A stretch of DNA of 64,000 nucleotides from Peribolospora baueri (taxonomy: Eukaryota; Basidiomycota; Peribolosporomycetes; Peribolosporales; Peribolosporaceae). Where the stretch lies: assembly GCA_029717555.1 (NCBI GenBank), contig JAMDHS010000086.1, positions 25,087-89,086 on the forward strand, written 5' to 3'. Within the stretch, counting starts at the first letter, position 1. Every line of letters begins with the position of its first letter. Of the stretch, positions 1-8,513 are shown in pieces. Both the position numbers and the translations under genes were made by a program. Under the pieces are notes generated by a model. It worked only from the letters and a program-made list of their open reading frames with translations. It was not told where the DNA came from and made no database searches.

Positions 1-3000
1 GCGGCGGCATGGTGACGTTGCGCAGGCCAGACGGCATCGAGGGCATCTTGTGTACCTGCCGAGGCACGCTCCTGCCTCGGGGCGGACCGGCCTGCCTGGC
101 GGTACTACTGCTGCCGCTGCCGCTGCCGTTGCTATCGCGGCGCGGCGGGGACGCCCTCGGCGGGAGCGGCCTCACGTCGTCGCCGACGATCGGCGGCCAC
201 TCTTCGGTGAACGCGAGCTTGCTCTCGAGCGGCATCGGCATGTCGAGTGTGGATAGAGACTGCGAGCGAGGACGAGGACGGGCGACAAAGTTGGGACGCG
301 GACCGGCTTGAAGTGGCGAGGCGGCATGTTTGGCGGCGCCGGCGGCGGGGTTGCGCGCGCGCGCGTACCCGGTGGTCGAGTAGGGCTGTTGTTGATCGTC
401 GTCTCGTCCGCCAATGATCCACTCGATCGGCACGGGCTTGCTGCTCGAGAGCAGGTCGACCTGCATGCGCGGACGAATGGTCTGCAAGCCCTGAAGGCCG
501 CCGCCGGCGCCAATGCCGGCCATGGTCCGCTGAGCCGAGTAGTGCGCTTCGACGGCTGTTGCTTGTTGAGCCGACGACGGGTAGCGCGGCTCGACCACCT
601 TTTGAGCAGGTTCATCGGCACCGGCACCGGCCGGGGAGGGTCCATGCAACAGCTGGTTCCTGATGGGCGCCATCGACGTCGACCCTGCGGGTCGCCCCCC
701 GCGACCGGAAGACGGGGACGAGGACGAGGACGGAGGCGGGGACGATGACGGGGACGGCGCCTGTTTCTGAAGCTGGACGGACGGCTGGTTCTGAGGACCC
801 GCTCTGACGGGCGGCGTCTGCGGAACGGCGGTGGTGGCCGTCGCGGCGGCAGTCCTAGGAGACGAAGGGCGGTGAGCGCGCTCGGGCGACGACGACTGCT
901 GCGGGGGGGCGCGCTGAGGCGACGGGACGGAGGAGGGAGGAGGTCGGGGGAAGGAAGGGGCGGCAGCTGCTGCGCCTTCGGAGGCGTCGCCGTCCTCTTT
1001 GCCGCCGGAAGGCGCGCTGAGAGGAGTCGCGGTGTCGGCGTGGGATGGATGGTGAGCATCCGAGCCGGGTCCGACGGTCGACGTGGGCGACGCGTCTGTG
1101 TGATCTGCCTTGCGCTCAGGCTGAACAGGAGGCGAGGGTTGAGAATCGTCCTGTACAGACACGGCGAACGTGCTCTCTCTCTCCCCCTTTTTCGTCGTCG
1201 TCGTCGTCGCCGACGGATCGACGGGCGGCCGAGGGAACTTGAACTCGGCCATGCCGCGGTCAGGGTGGTGGTGGAATCGGGAAGAGGAGGACGGGGAGGA
1301 AGCGCCGGACGAGTCTTCCGAAGAAGCGCCGGCGTCGACGACGCGGCCCTTCGGCGTGAAGGCGTTGGGGGGCGTACCGAGGGGGGTGTTGGAGGAGGAG
1401 GAGGAGGAAGAGGCGACAGCCTGTATGGACTTTGGCGGCGACTTACGCCCCTCAAGGCTAACCTTGACCTTATTCGGGCTTGGCGGAACAGGCGGCAGCA
1501 TCTCCCCTGCGGCCAAGGCAGCGACAGCGGTGGCGGAGAGGGCGGGAATAAAAGCCGAGTGGCGTTTGGACGACCTCGGAGTGCTGCCTTCGCTCGGCGG
1601 GGTCTTGTCGTCTTCCTCGCGCTTTGCCGATGATGATGATGACGACGACGACGACGACGACGCCAGCGGCGGTACCGGCGGCGGCACCGGCGGTAAAGGA
1701 TCGCTGGGCGTAGACTTGGTAGGGCTAAGGGCATTGACGACGGCGGCCGGGGAGGGAAAGGCCGAGTACCTCTTGGAGCGCCTCTCAGCGAGGCCAGAAG
1801 AGGCGCCACGCTGCTGGTGTTGTTGCTCTCGCTTCGATGCGGTGGCGGCCAACTCGGAGAAGGGACGGGGACCGTCCGCGGAGGCGCCGATTCTGCTCAG
1901 GTCGTCCGCGCTTCCGTACAGCGTGGAGCGGGGCGAGCTGCCGGCGAGGGTATCGACGGAGACGGAGGACATCATGGACAACTCGTCGGTGCTGCCGCCG
2001 TACTTGTAGTTGTCGAGGAGCGAGAAGGCGTCTTCGGTGTCGTATGCCGAGCTCTCCTCGATGTCGTCGCCCACGACGGAGCGTCGGAAGCGTTGGTTCT
2101 GGTTCTGGCTCTGGTGCTGGTGACGGGCGCCGACGGCGATATTGGTGTACGAGTTGGAGCTACTCACGGTGGAGATCGAATTGGACGATGCGGAACGGGC
2201 GCGACCGACGGCGGGGCGGTGTCGCGCTTGCGGGTCCGCCCGAAGCATGTCGCGATCCTCTTCAGGCGAGGCGACGCGCACGGGCGCGGGCCGGGGCGCC
2301 GTCGTGGTCGTGATCGGCTTGCTCGACGCACGGGCATAGGCGCTGCCCTCGATGGTCGCCTCCTCCGAGGAAGAGTGAGGCGAGGGGGGCAAGACGATCG
2401 AGACGCGATCGTTGTCGTTGTCGTTGTCGTCGTCGTTGTCGTCAAATTTCGGCGAAACGGCAGAAGACAAAGAGTCTACCGTGGCGGTGCGGTCGTCGGC
2501 AGGATCGCCGCCGGACAGGTAAGTGAGCGCCGAGGGCTGCTGGTCCCCGTCGCGAGCGGCTCCTACTCCTGCTCCTGTTCCGACTCCAGCTCCCGCTCCC
2601 GCTCCAACTTTGGAAGAGGTGAGCACCGTCTTGCTCACCGTTTCGTCCGATAGCGGAGGCGTTGTGAGACCGAGGTCGAGGCCGAGGCCAAAGGGGCCGT
2701 CGGCCTCGCTGTCGGTGCTGCTGCCGCTAAACGCCGGCGAAGCGGTTCGGGAGCCCTGAGAGCTGGGCGACGGCGAGAGGTGTGGTGCAGCGGTAGACTG
2801 GGGCGTGGAGCGGGAGGTGAGGAGCGCCTGAGCGGCGGAGACGGGGGGAGCAGGAGCAGGAGCAGGAGCGACGGCAGGCGAGACAGAACGAGAGGAAGCA
2901 GAGAGAGGGGTTGGGGAGGCCTCTCTGGAGGCGAGGGAAGGGAGCGGCGAGCGGCGCGAAGGAGGAGAGAGCGTGGCATGAGCTTGATGATATCGGGCGT

Positions 3001-4372
3001 GTAGGGGCGAGGATGCGTTAGAGCGCGGCAGACGAGCGGCTGGGTCGAGCTGTTGAGTGTGAATCTTGGGCAGGATGGGGGACTGCGTGGCAGAAAGAAA
3101 AGTCTCGCTGGTCGCCGTCGCGGGACTGGGAGGGACGGAGGTGAGGGCGCTCTCGCCGTCCGAGTGGGACACCGCAGAGCCGACGTGACGGTCACGCGAG
3201 CCGGGCCGGCTGGGCGAAGGCGTGGCTCGTCTGCTGGAGAGGCTGGGCGAAGGGGTGGCTCGTCTACTGGAAAGGTTGGATGAGGAGGTGGGCGGCCAAT
3301 GACCTCTATCGTCGTCGAGGTGGAGGTTGCCCATGTGCTCCGGCAGGTGTCTAGGAGACTTGTTGAGCCTGAGCGGTGGAACGGGCACGAACGAGGTGGG
3401 TCGACTTGAGACGGGGGGGTCGAAGGAAGAATCATCGGGGTGTCCTTGGACGATCTCGAACCCGTCGTCCTTCCAATCATCGCCGACGAGTTCGGATCCG
3501 GATGCAGAGCGCTCGCTGAGCGGCGGCCCGTTGGGCACATCGATGGCTTCCGATAACCTTGACGGGCTCTCGGTGAGCAAGACGGCGGCGTCGGCATGGG
3601 CGGGAGCGGGTGCGATGTCTAGAGTAGCGGCTGTGCCGAGCAGCTGGGTGAGCGTATCTGCCGTCCTGGTGGTGCTGGCGCGGGGAGAGTAGGCGCCGGT
3701 GCTGGCGCGGGGAGAGTGGGCGCCACTGCTGCTGCTGCCCGGTCTGGGGATGGCGTTGATGGTGTGGACACTGGTAGTGGACCGACGGGGCTGGATGGAG
3801 GGCCTCTTGAGCTTTGCGTGAAAGCGGACGTGAGAGCCTTTGAAGCGGCCGACGACGCCTTCGCAGTAGCCCAAGTACCATCCGTCGTCGGTGTCAGCGG
3901 CCCTATCCTTGCCCTTGCCGTTGCCGTTGACCTTGTCCTTGTCCTTGCCCTTGTCCTTGTCGGCGTCGGTGTCGGCTGGACCGGGCTCGTGGTAGAGGAC
4001 GATGATGGTCTCGCCGCTCATGAACATGAGGTCGTCGGGCATGGTGGCGGGGGTGTCGACGAGAGCGGTGGCCATGCCGATGCCGCGCTTGGTGAGTGCG
4101 AAGCGGGTCCATGCTTGGATGGAGTGGTCGTCGAGGTTGTACGCCGACGGAGGGGACATGTTGGCGGGCGGGGAGGGAGCGGCTTCGGCTTGGGCGAGGC
4201 CAATGTCGTGGATGAGGCGTGCGATGCGGTCAGAGTCGGTTGCGGCGGTGACGACGACTATGGACTTGAGCGACGGGGCAGGGCGGTCAGGGTTGGAAGC
4301 GGAGAGGCGGGCGGGCATGGCGAGGGGCGGAGGGAAGGTGGGAGCATGGAGGAAGGGAGTGTGGGTTAGCAT
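1..4372 (-). CDS. Large SH3-domain protein, partial (C-terminus beyond the window)
   Basis: One reading frame stays open from an ATG at 4372 (alternative ATG at 4318, Kozak-like) to the left edge, about 1457 codons without a stop. Residues about 102-184 form an SH3 domain: ALVDTPATMPDDLMFMSGE, then a charged insert, then DDGWYLGYCEG and VGRFKGSHVRF. The usual proline of the last strand is replaced by lysine. The insert (about residues 131-160) is a run of KD/KG/KGKD repeats sitting in an SH3 loop. The rest is low-complexity and probably disordered: Ser/Pro-rich, with repeated SSRRATPSPS and YSPRAST units and a poly-Ser run. SH3 proteins of this shape often scaffold actin, polarity or signalling complexes, but I cannot name the orthologue. 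No intron is needed in the visible part. Confidence 0.75.
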   Translation of the reverse strand, partial: MLTHTPFLHAPTFPPPLAMPARLSASNPDRPAPSLKSIVVVTAATDSDRIARLIHDIGLAQAEAAPSPPANMSPPSAYNLDDHSIQAWTRFALTKRGIGMATALVDTPATMPDDLMFMSGETIIVLYHEPGPADTDADKDKGKDKDKVNGNGKGKDRAADTDDGWYLGYCEGVVGRFKGSHVRFHAKLKRPSIQPRRSTTSVHTINAIPRPGSSSSGAHSPRASTGAYSPRASTTRTADTLTQLLGTAATLDIAPAPAHADAAVLLTESPSRLSEAIDVPNGPPLSERSASGSELVGDDWKDDGFEIVQGHPDDSSFDPPVSSRPTSFVPVPPLRLNKSPRHLPEHMGNLHLDDDRGHWPPTSSSNLSSRRATPSPSLSSRRATPSPSRPGSRDRHVGSAVSHSDGESALTSVPPSPATATSETFLSATQSPILPKIHTQQLDPAARLPRSNASSPLHARYHQAHATLSPPSRRSPLPSLASREASPTPLSASSRSVSPAVAPAPAPAPPVSAAQALLTSRSTPQSTAAPHLSPSPSSQGSRTASPAFSGSSTDSEADGPFGLGLDLGLTTPPLSDETVSKTVLTSSKVGAGAGAGVGTGAGVGAARDGDQQPSALTYLSGGDPADDRTATVDSLSSAVSPKFDDNDDDNDNDNDRVSIVLPPSPHSSSEEATIEGSAYARASSKPITTTTAPRPAPVRVASPEEDRDMLRADPQARHRPAVGRARSASSNSISTVSSSNSYTNIAVGARHQHQSQNQNQRFRRSVVGDDIEESSAYDTEDAFSLLDNYKYGGSTDELSMMSSVSVDTLAGSSPRSTLYGSADDLSRIGASADGPRPFSELAATASKREQQHQQRGASSGLAERRSKRYSAFPSPAAVVNALSPTKSTPSDPLPPVPPPVPPLASSSSSSSSSSSAKREEDDKTPPSEGSTPRSSKRHSAFIPALSATAVAALAAGEMLPPVPPSPNKVKVSLEGRKSPPKSIQAVASSSSSSSNTPLGTPPNAFTPKGRVVDAGASSEDSSGASSPSSSSRFHHHPDRGMAEFKFPRPPVDPSATTTTTKKGERESTFAVSVQDDSQPSPPVQPERKADHTDASPTSTVGPGSDAHHPSHADTATPLSAPSGGKEDGDASEGAAAAAPSFPRPPPSSVPSPQRAPPQQSSSPERAHRPSSPRTAAATATTAVPQTPPVRAGPQNQPSVQLQKQAPSPSSSPPPSSSSSPSSGRGGRPAGSTSMAPIRNQLLHGPSPAGAGADEPAQKVVEPRYPSSAQQATAVEAHYSAQRTMAGIGAGGGLQGLQTIRPRMQVDLLSSSKPVPIEWIIGGRDDDQQQPYSTTGYARARNPAAGAAKHAASPLQAGPRPNFVARPRPRSQSLSTLDMPMPLESKLAFTEEWPPIVGDDVRPLPPRASPPRRDSNGSGSGSSSTARQAGPPRGRSVPRQVHKMPSMPSGLRNVTMPP

Positions 4373-5240
4373 GAAAAGTGGATTATGCGACGAGGGTCAT
4401 CCAGGAGGAAGAGGAGGACGACGACGACGACGACAAAAACGAAGACAAAGGAATCGGAAGGAAAGTGGTGGGCCGGCGGCTCGCTCATCTCATCGGCTCA
4501 ACGTGGACGGTATTTAAACCTGGTCCGGTATCGCATGACGAACGAACGAACGAACGAGGGAGGGAAGGAAGCTCGCTCACCTGGGGACGACGAAGACGTG
4601 AAAGAAAAGCTAAAAGGGAGAAAATTAGGGTGGGTGGAGGAGATGTAGAGAGAGATGCGGACGTGGTCGAGGTGCAGTTTGCAGCAAGGTGGGAGGAAAG
4701 GATAGGATGGGAAGCCGCTTAGACCGACCGCCTTTCTTTCCTCCCACTTTTGTTAAGGAGACGAGGAACGAGGAAGCGACGAAGAGGACGGTGGGAAATC
4801 AAGATTGCACGCGCACTCACTCACCTCTTCCTCGGGTTCCTCTTTCTGCTCCTTATGCGTCTCCTTCTCCTTGCTTTCTCGCCCCGGACGACGACGACGG
4901 ACGACTACAGGGAAGGAAGGAGTAGGAGGAGGGCGTGTGTCGATCGACCGACGGCAGGGCAAGCAGAGCAGGGCAGCGGGGTCGGGGGGAGAGGGAGGTG
5001 AGAGGGGCGAAGGAGGAAGGAGGAGGAAGGAAGGAGGAAGGAAGACGGAAGGAGGGAAGGAGAGAGGCGAGGAGGGAAGGACGGAGTGGGGAAAGGGGAC
5101 GGCAAGGCAGCTAGCTAGCTAGGCAACAGCGACGTTGCGTGCGTGTGTTGGTCGACGATACGAGCGAAGGAAGGAAGCGAAAAGGACTCGTTCGTTCGTT
5201 TGTTCGTTGTTCGTTCTGTCAAGTCGAGTCGAGTCGCCGG

Positions 5241-5283
5241 GGAAAAGAAAGAAAGAAAAAAAAAAAAAGAAAAAAAAAAAAAG
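5241..5283. repeat. A-rich homopolymer tract
   Basis: Two runs of A (about 12 each) separated by single G residues, embedded in GAAA units, inside the SH3 gene upstream region. It could act as a nucleosome-excluding promoter tract; that is inference. Confidence 0.8.
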
Positions 5284-5640
5284 AAGATCGGTGGTATCGG
5301 AAAGCGGACGGAGGGACCAACGAAGACTAGCTAGCGGAGTCGAGCAGGCAAGCAGGCAGGCGACCGAACGACGTCCCGTCCTCCTCCCTCCCTCCCTCCC
5401 TCCCTCCCGTATAGCCGTCCTGTCCTGTCCTTGTCCTCCCGTCGTCCGTCCGTCCGCACCGAGCAACGAACGGATCGACGGACGGACGGCGATCCGACAG
5501 ACGACAGACAGCCGAGCTGAGCCGAGCCGGTCCGAGAGCGAGCGAGGTGACCGACCGGGGCGGGTGGAGGTCGCCTAGGCTGGCGAGGCTGCAGATAGTT
5601 AAGCAGCTACGTATATGAATCTTCACCCGCTCCCGTCACG

Positions 5641-5702
5641 ACAGACAGCAGACAGCAGACAGCAGACAGATAGACAGACAGATGGACAGATGGACAGACA
5701 CC
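5641..5702. repeat. GACA/CAGA microsatellite
   Basis: Tandem ACAGACAGCAG units pass into GACAGATGGACAG units over about 60 bp. It is an imperfect tetranucleotide-type repeat with no coding signal. Confidence 0.8.
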
Positions 5703-6575
5703 AGGACCTGCACAGCCGCCGCGCGTTCGTTCATCGTCGAGCGAGGCGGCGGTGTCGGAAGGAGTAAGGGATGAGAAGCAAGCTGGGAAGCTGGGTGGGC
5801 GGGAACTAACGTGGAAGGAAAAGGGAATGGCGCGGAAGGGGGTTAGGTCGTCGGCGGCGGCGGTGAACAGAGGAGCGTCGTGACGCGTGGAGGCAGTCGA
5901 CAGGCGGCCGAGTCGCCGCTATTATACAGCAACAACGGCGAGTAAGTTCCTGGCCTACGCCACGTCAGACACACTCGACGGCGGCGGCGACGGCGAGCAA
6001 GCAAGCAAGGCGTTCTTTCTTCCTTCCTCGCCCCTGCTCCCCTCCCGCCGCCCTTTTACGCGTGACGCAGCTCTCCATGAGCCAGCGCGTACGTAGCGCA
6101 TCGCATCGAATCAATGAAGGGCGTGCGTGCGTGCACGGGGGCGCATAGCCTCGCCGCAAGGAAGAGAAGCAAAGCAGAACACAACAGAACAGAATATAAC
6201 AGAGTAAGGACAGGATAGCATTCCATGTCCTTAGTGGATTCCTCGACCGATGATGATTCCGTCTCCAGCCGGATTCCAATTCCACGGCAAGCCGATTTCA
6301 GTTCCTGGATCGAGAAGCAAGCGCGGACGAGGAATGAAACGAGGCCCGGCCAGGCAGCCAGCCAGCCAGTCGTAGTAATCGCAGTGCCCACTGCCAGCCG
6401 CAGTCGCTTATATCCGACAAACGCCGCGCCGCTCCTTTCTTTACCCCGGCTCGGCACGCAAGGGCTCGCTACGGGTGCCCATCGTCCTCCGTACTCCGCC
6501 GTTCCTTTTCTACCTCCCTCGCCCCCCCGTTTCGCCTCCGCACCCGCAACGATGCCAGCCGTCCTCTGCGGGCCA

Positions 6576-6604
6576 GCGAGGCGAGGCGAGGCGAGGCGAG
6601 GCGA
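6576..6604. repeat. Short GGCGA tandem repeat
   Basis: Five to six copies of a GAGGC pentamer in tandem, in noncoding low-complexity sequence. Confidence 0.75.
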
Positions 6605-6687
6605 CGTGCACCGACGGCAGGCGCTCCTTGTCGCCGCCCGCGCCGTCACACATATGCATACGGAGCAGGCCAGTTCCATCAGCACAT

Positions 6688-6752
6688 CATGTATGTACGT
6701 ATGTATCTGTGCATGTACGTATGTATGTATGTGTGTATGCGTGTATGTCTGT
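6688..6752. repeat. TATG/TGTA microsatellite
   Basis: Imperfect ATGT/GTAT tetranucleotide repeats passing into GTGT-containing units, about 65 bp. Noncoding. Confidence 0.8.
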
Positions 6753-7365
6753 GTGCTCGGACGGCCAAGCTGGCTGGCTGGCGGGGCAGAGACGCACGCA
6801 CCTAATCCATCTGAAAGCGAGCAACGGCAGTCGAGTCGAGTCGCCGAGTCGCCGAGTCGCGTAGCTGACTGACCGCTGGCTGCCCTCCCTCCGCCCTGCG
6901 CCAGCGAGGCACCGGCACCCTGTGCGGGCGCCCGCATGCCCAGCATGAGAAGGGAAGCGAAGGAAGGCAAGGCAAGGCGAGGGAGAGAGCAAAGGCGAGA
7001 ATGGGCTAGCCTCTTTCCCTCCGTCACATGAAAACACGCCACGCCAGGACACGACAAACTTCCTTCCCGTGCCGGTCGGCGCGGGCGCTCGACTAAACGC
7101 CTAGCCGACCCTCGGAATTTTCTCTTCCAGCCTTTTTTTTTTCTCTTTTTTTTTTTCGTCGTGTTCGTTGGGGCCGAATCACGTGGAACCAACCGATCGG
7201 CGACGCATTTTGTCGATCAGATCAGTCTAGTCTCATCAGGCGGATGAATCTGCTGCGGCAACGTGCGTGTGTATGATGGCGACGTATATGTATGCGTGCG
7301 TTCAATTCAATCATGGGCGTTCGTTCGTTCGAGTCTTGCGCGAGGCGGGACAGAGAGTCCCGGTC

Positions 7366-7525
7366 GAGTTTGCGTCCATTCGACGTACGATATTCCTTTC
7401 GCGGATCTTGGCATGATTATGAATCGGTCCGGTATGCACACATTGAAAATAGTGCAAATGTGCCCGATTCATAATCATGCCAAGATCCGCGAAAGGAATA
7501 TCGTACGTCGAATGGACGCAAACTC
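7366..7525. repeat. 62-bp perfect inverted repeat with 36-bp spacer
   Basis: Arms at 7366-7427 and 7464-7525 are reverse complements along their full 62 bases. The spacer 7428-7463 itself holds a shorter palindrome (CACATT near 7440 and AATGTG near 7458). The whole stretch could fold into one long hairpin or cruciform. It abuts the Ty3/gypsy remnant. It could be a foldback or MITE-like element, or the scar of an inverted duplication; no target-site duplication was identified. Arm ends were read by eye and could shift by a base. Confidence 0.9.
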
Positions 7526-7639
7526 CATACTCGGCTTGGTGAGGGCAACGTTGAGCCGTCTGTCGACAGATAACCTTCTGGATATGCAAAGGGTCGTGTC
7601 ATCGGACCGGAGGCGGCGTTCCTGACAGTCCCGGATCGG

Positions 7640-8043
7640 AGTTCATGACAGCTGGACTGGACTGGGCTGGGCTGGGCTGGACTGGGCTGGGCTGGACTAG
7701 GCTGGACTGGACTGGGCTGGATGGTGACCTGGACGACCTCGGTGCTGGGACGTCCTGTAAACTGGCGGGCTGCTGGAACTAGGGGCACGGCGGAAGCGGC
7801 TGGGGGATTCTCGACGCAGGATTGGACACAATGGCTGGAGGTGAACTGGAGCTTGTCGCGCCGCCAGTCAATGAAAGGGTTGTGGCGACGCAACCAGGGG
7901 ATCCCCAAAACGATGGGATAACGGCCCAGACGGGTGACATCAAGCAGGAGGGCCTCCCGATGGGAACTAATGCGTAGCCCGGTCTCGACGTAATGGGTGA
8001 CGGGTCCGGAGCTGATCGGTCGCCCGTCGATGTCAGGGATTGC
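7640..8043 (-). mobile_element. Ty3/gypsy retrotransposon protease remnant (degenerate)
   Basis: Read on the minus strand, about 7780-8040 encodes IDGRPISSGPVTHYVETGL, then RYPIVLGIPWLRRHNPFIDW. The ILG(I/M)PWL-RxxNPxIDW block is the C-terminal signature of the aspartic protease of fungal Ty3/gypsy elements. The catalytic DTG/DSG, reverse transcriptase, integrase and LTRs are not visible, so this is a short fragment. Toward lower coordinates the frame passes into TGGAC/TGGGC pentamer repeats (about 7650-7722, encoding PSPVQ/PSPAQ) and then into the inverted repeat. It is inert and much truncated. Confidence 0.75.
7650..7722. repeat. TGGAC/TGGGC pentamer tandem repeat
   Basis: About fourteen near-perfect pentamers (CTGGA, CTGGG) in tandem, lying in the linker of the retroelement remnant. 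Slippage expansion of a proline-rich linker is the simplest reading. Confidence 0.8.
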
Positions 8044-8080
8044 TCCCTACTCAGGGTTAGGGTTAGGTATCCCTACTCAG
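8044..8080. repeat. Telomere-like GGTTAGGGTTAGG flanked by an 11-bp direct repeat
   Basis: GGTTAGGGTTAGG lies at 8055-8067, about two TTAGGG units. The same 11 bases (TCCCTACTCAG) occur on both sides, at 8044-8054 and 8070-8080. It sits exactly where the Ty3/gypsy similarity ends. Two units are too few to prove telomeric origin. Confidence 0.6.
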
Positions 8081-8513
8081 GTCGTCGGGTGGCAAGGCAG
8101 GAAGAACGGAAGGGGTTGTACCAGGAGAGATAGTCACACATTGGAGGAAACAGTCGGGTCAACTGGTGCCGGCGCTGAGAGCCGGCAGGGTCAGACGACG
8201 GACGAAGACGACGAACGAAGATGACGGACGAAGATGAAGATGAAGATGAAGATGGGGACGGAAACAAAGACGAAGACGATAAAAATACGGAGATGTGCAG
8301 GCAACGAGAAACAAGGCGAGCGGGCGAGCGGGCGGAGCGGACGGACAGGCGGGCAGGCAAGCAAGCAAGCAAGAGCGACAGAGGGGAGCCAAAGCGCACG
8401 GCGACAAAAAAAAACGACGCCGTGGACGGACGATATAGAGCATGCAAACGGACATTCGACCAACCGAGTCACACGACATGCCACGCACCATCTCATCTCA
8501 TCTTCATCTCATC

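Larger units (their letters stand above)
4373..8513. other. Long gene-poor, low-complexity intergenic region
   Basis: About 4.1 kb lies upstream of the SH3 gene and downstream of the transcription-factor stop. I see no convincing gene. Open frames here are translations of purine-rich, GACG/GGAC and CTCC repeats. Content worth knowing: GGA/GAA tracts (4900-5080), a poly-A tract, GACA-type and TATG-type microsatellites, a long inverted repeat (7366-7525), a Ty3/gypsy protease remnant (7640-8043) and a telomere-like motif (8055-8067). Much of 4373-6000 may be promoter and 5' leader of the SH3 gene. Confidence 0.6.

Noticed and set aside
172-1809. 545-codon minus-strand Arg/Pro-rich frame
   Set aside because: It is a +1 shadow of the SH3 gene, whose true frame is open over the whole region.
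5135-5578. Several plus-strand frames rich in Lys, Arg and Glu
   Set aside because: They translate A-rich and GACG repeats; no conserved domain.
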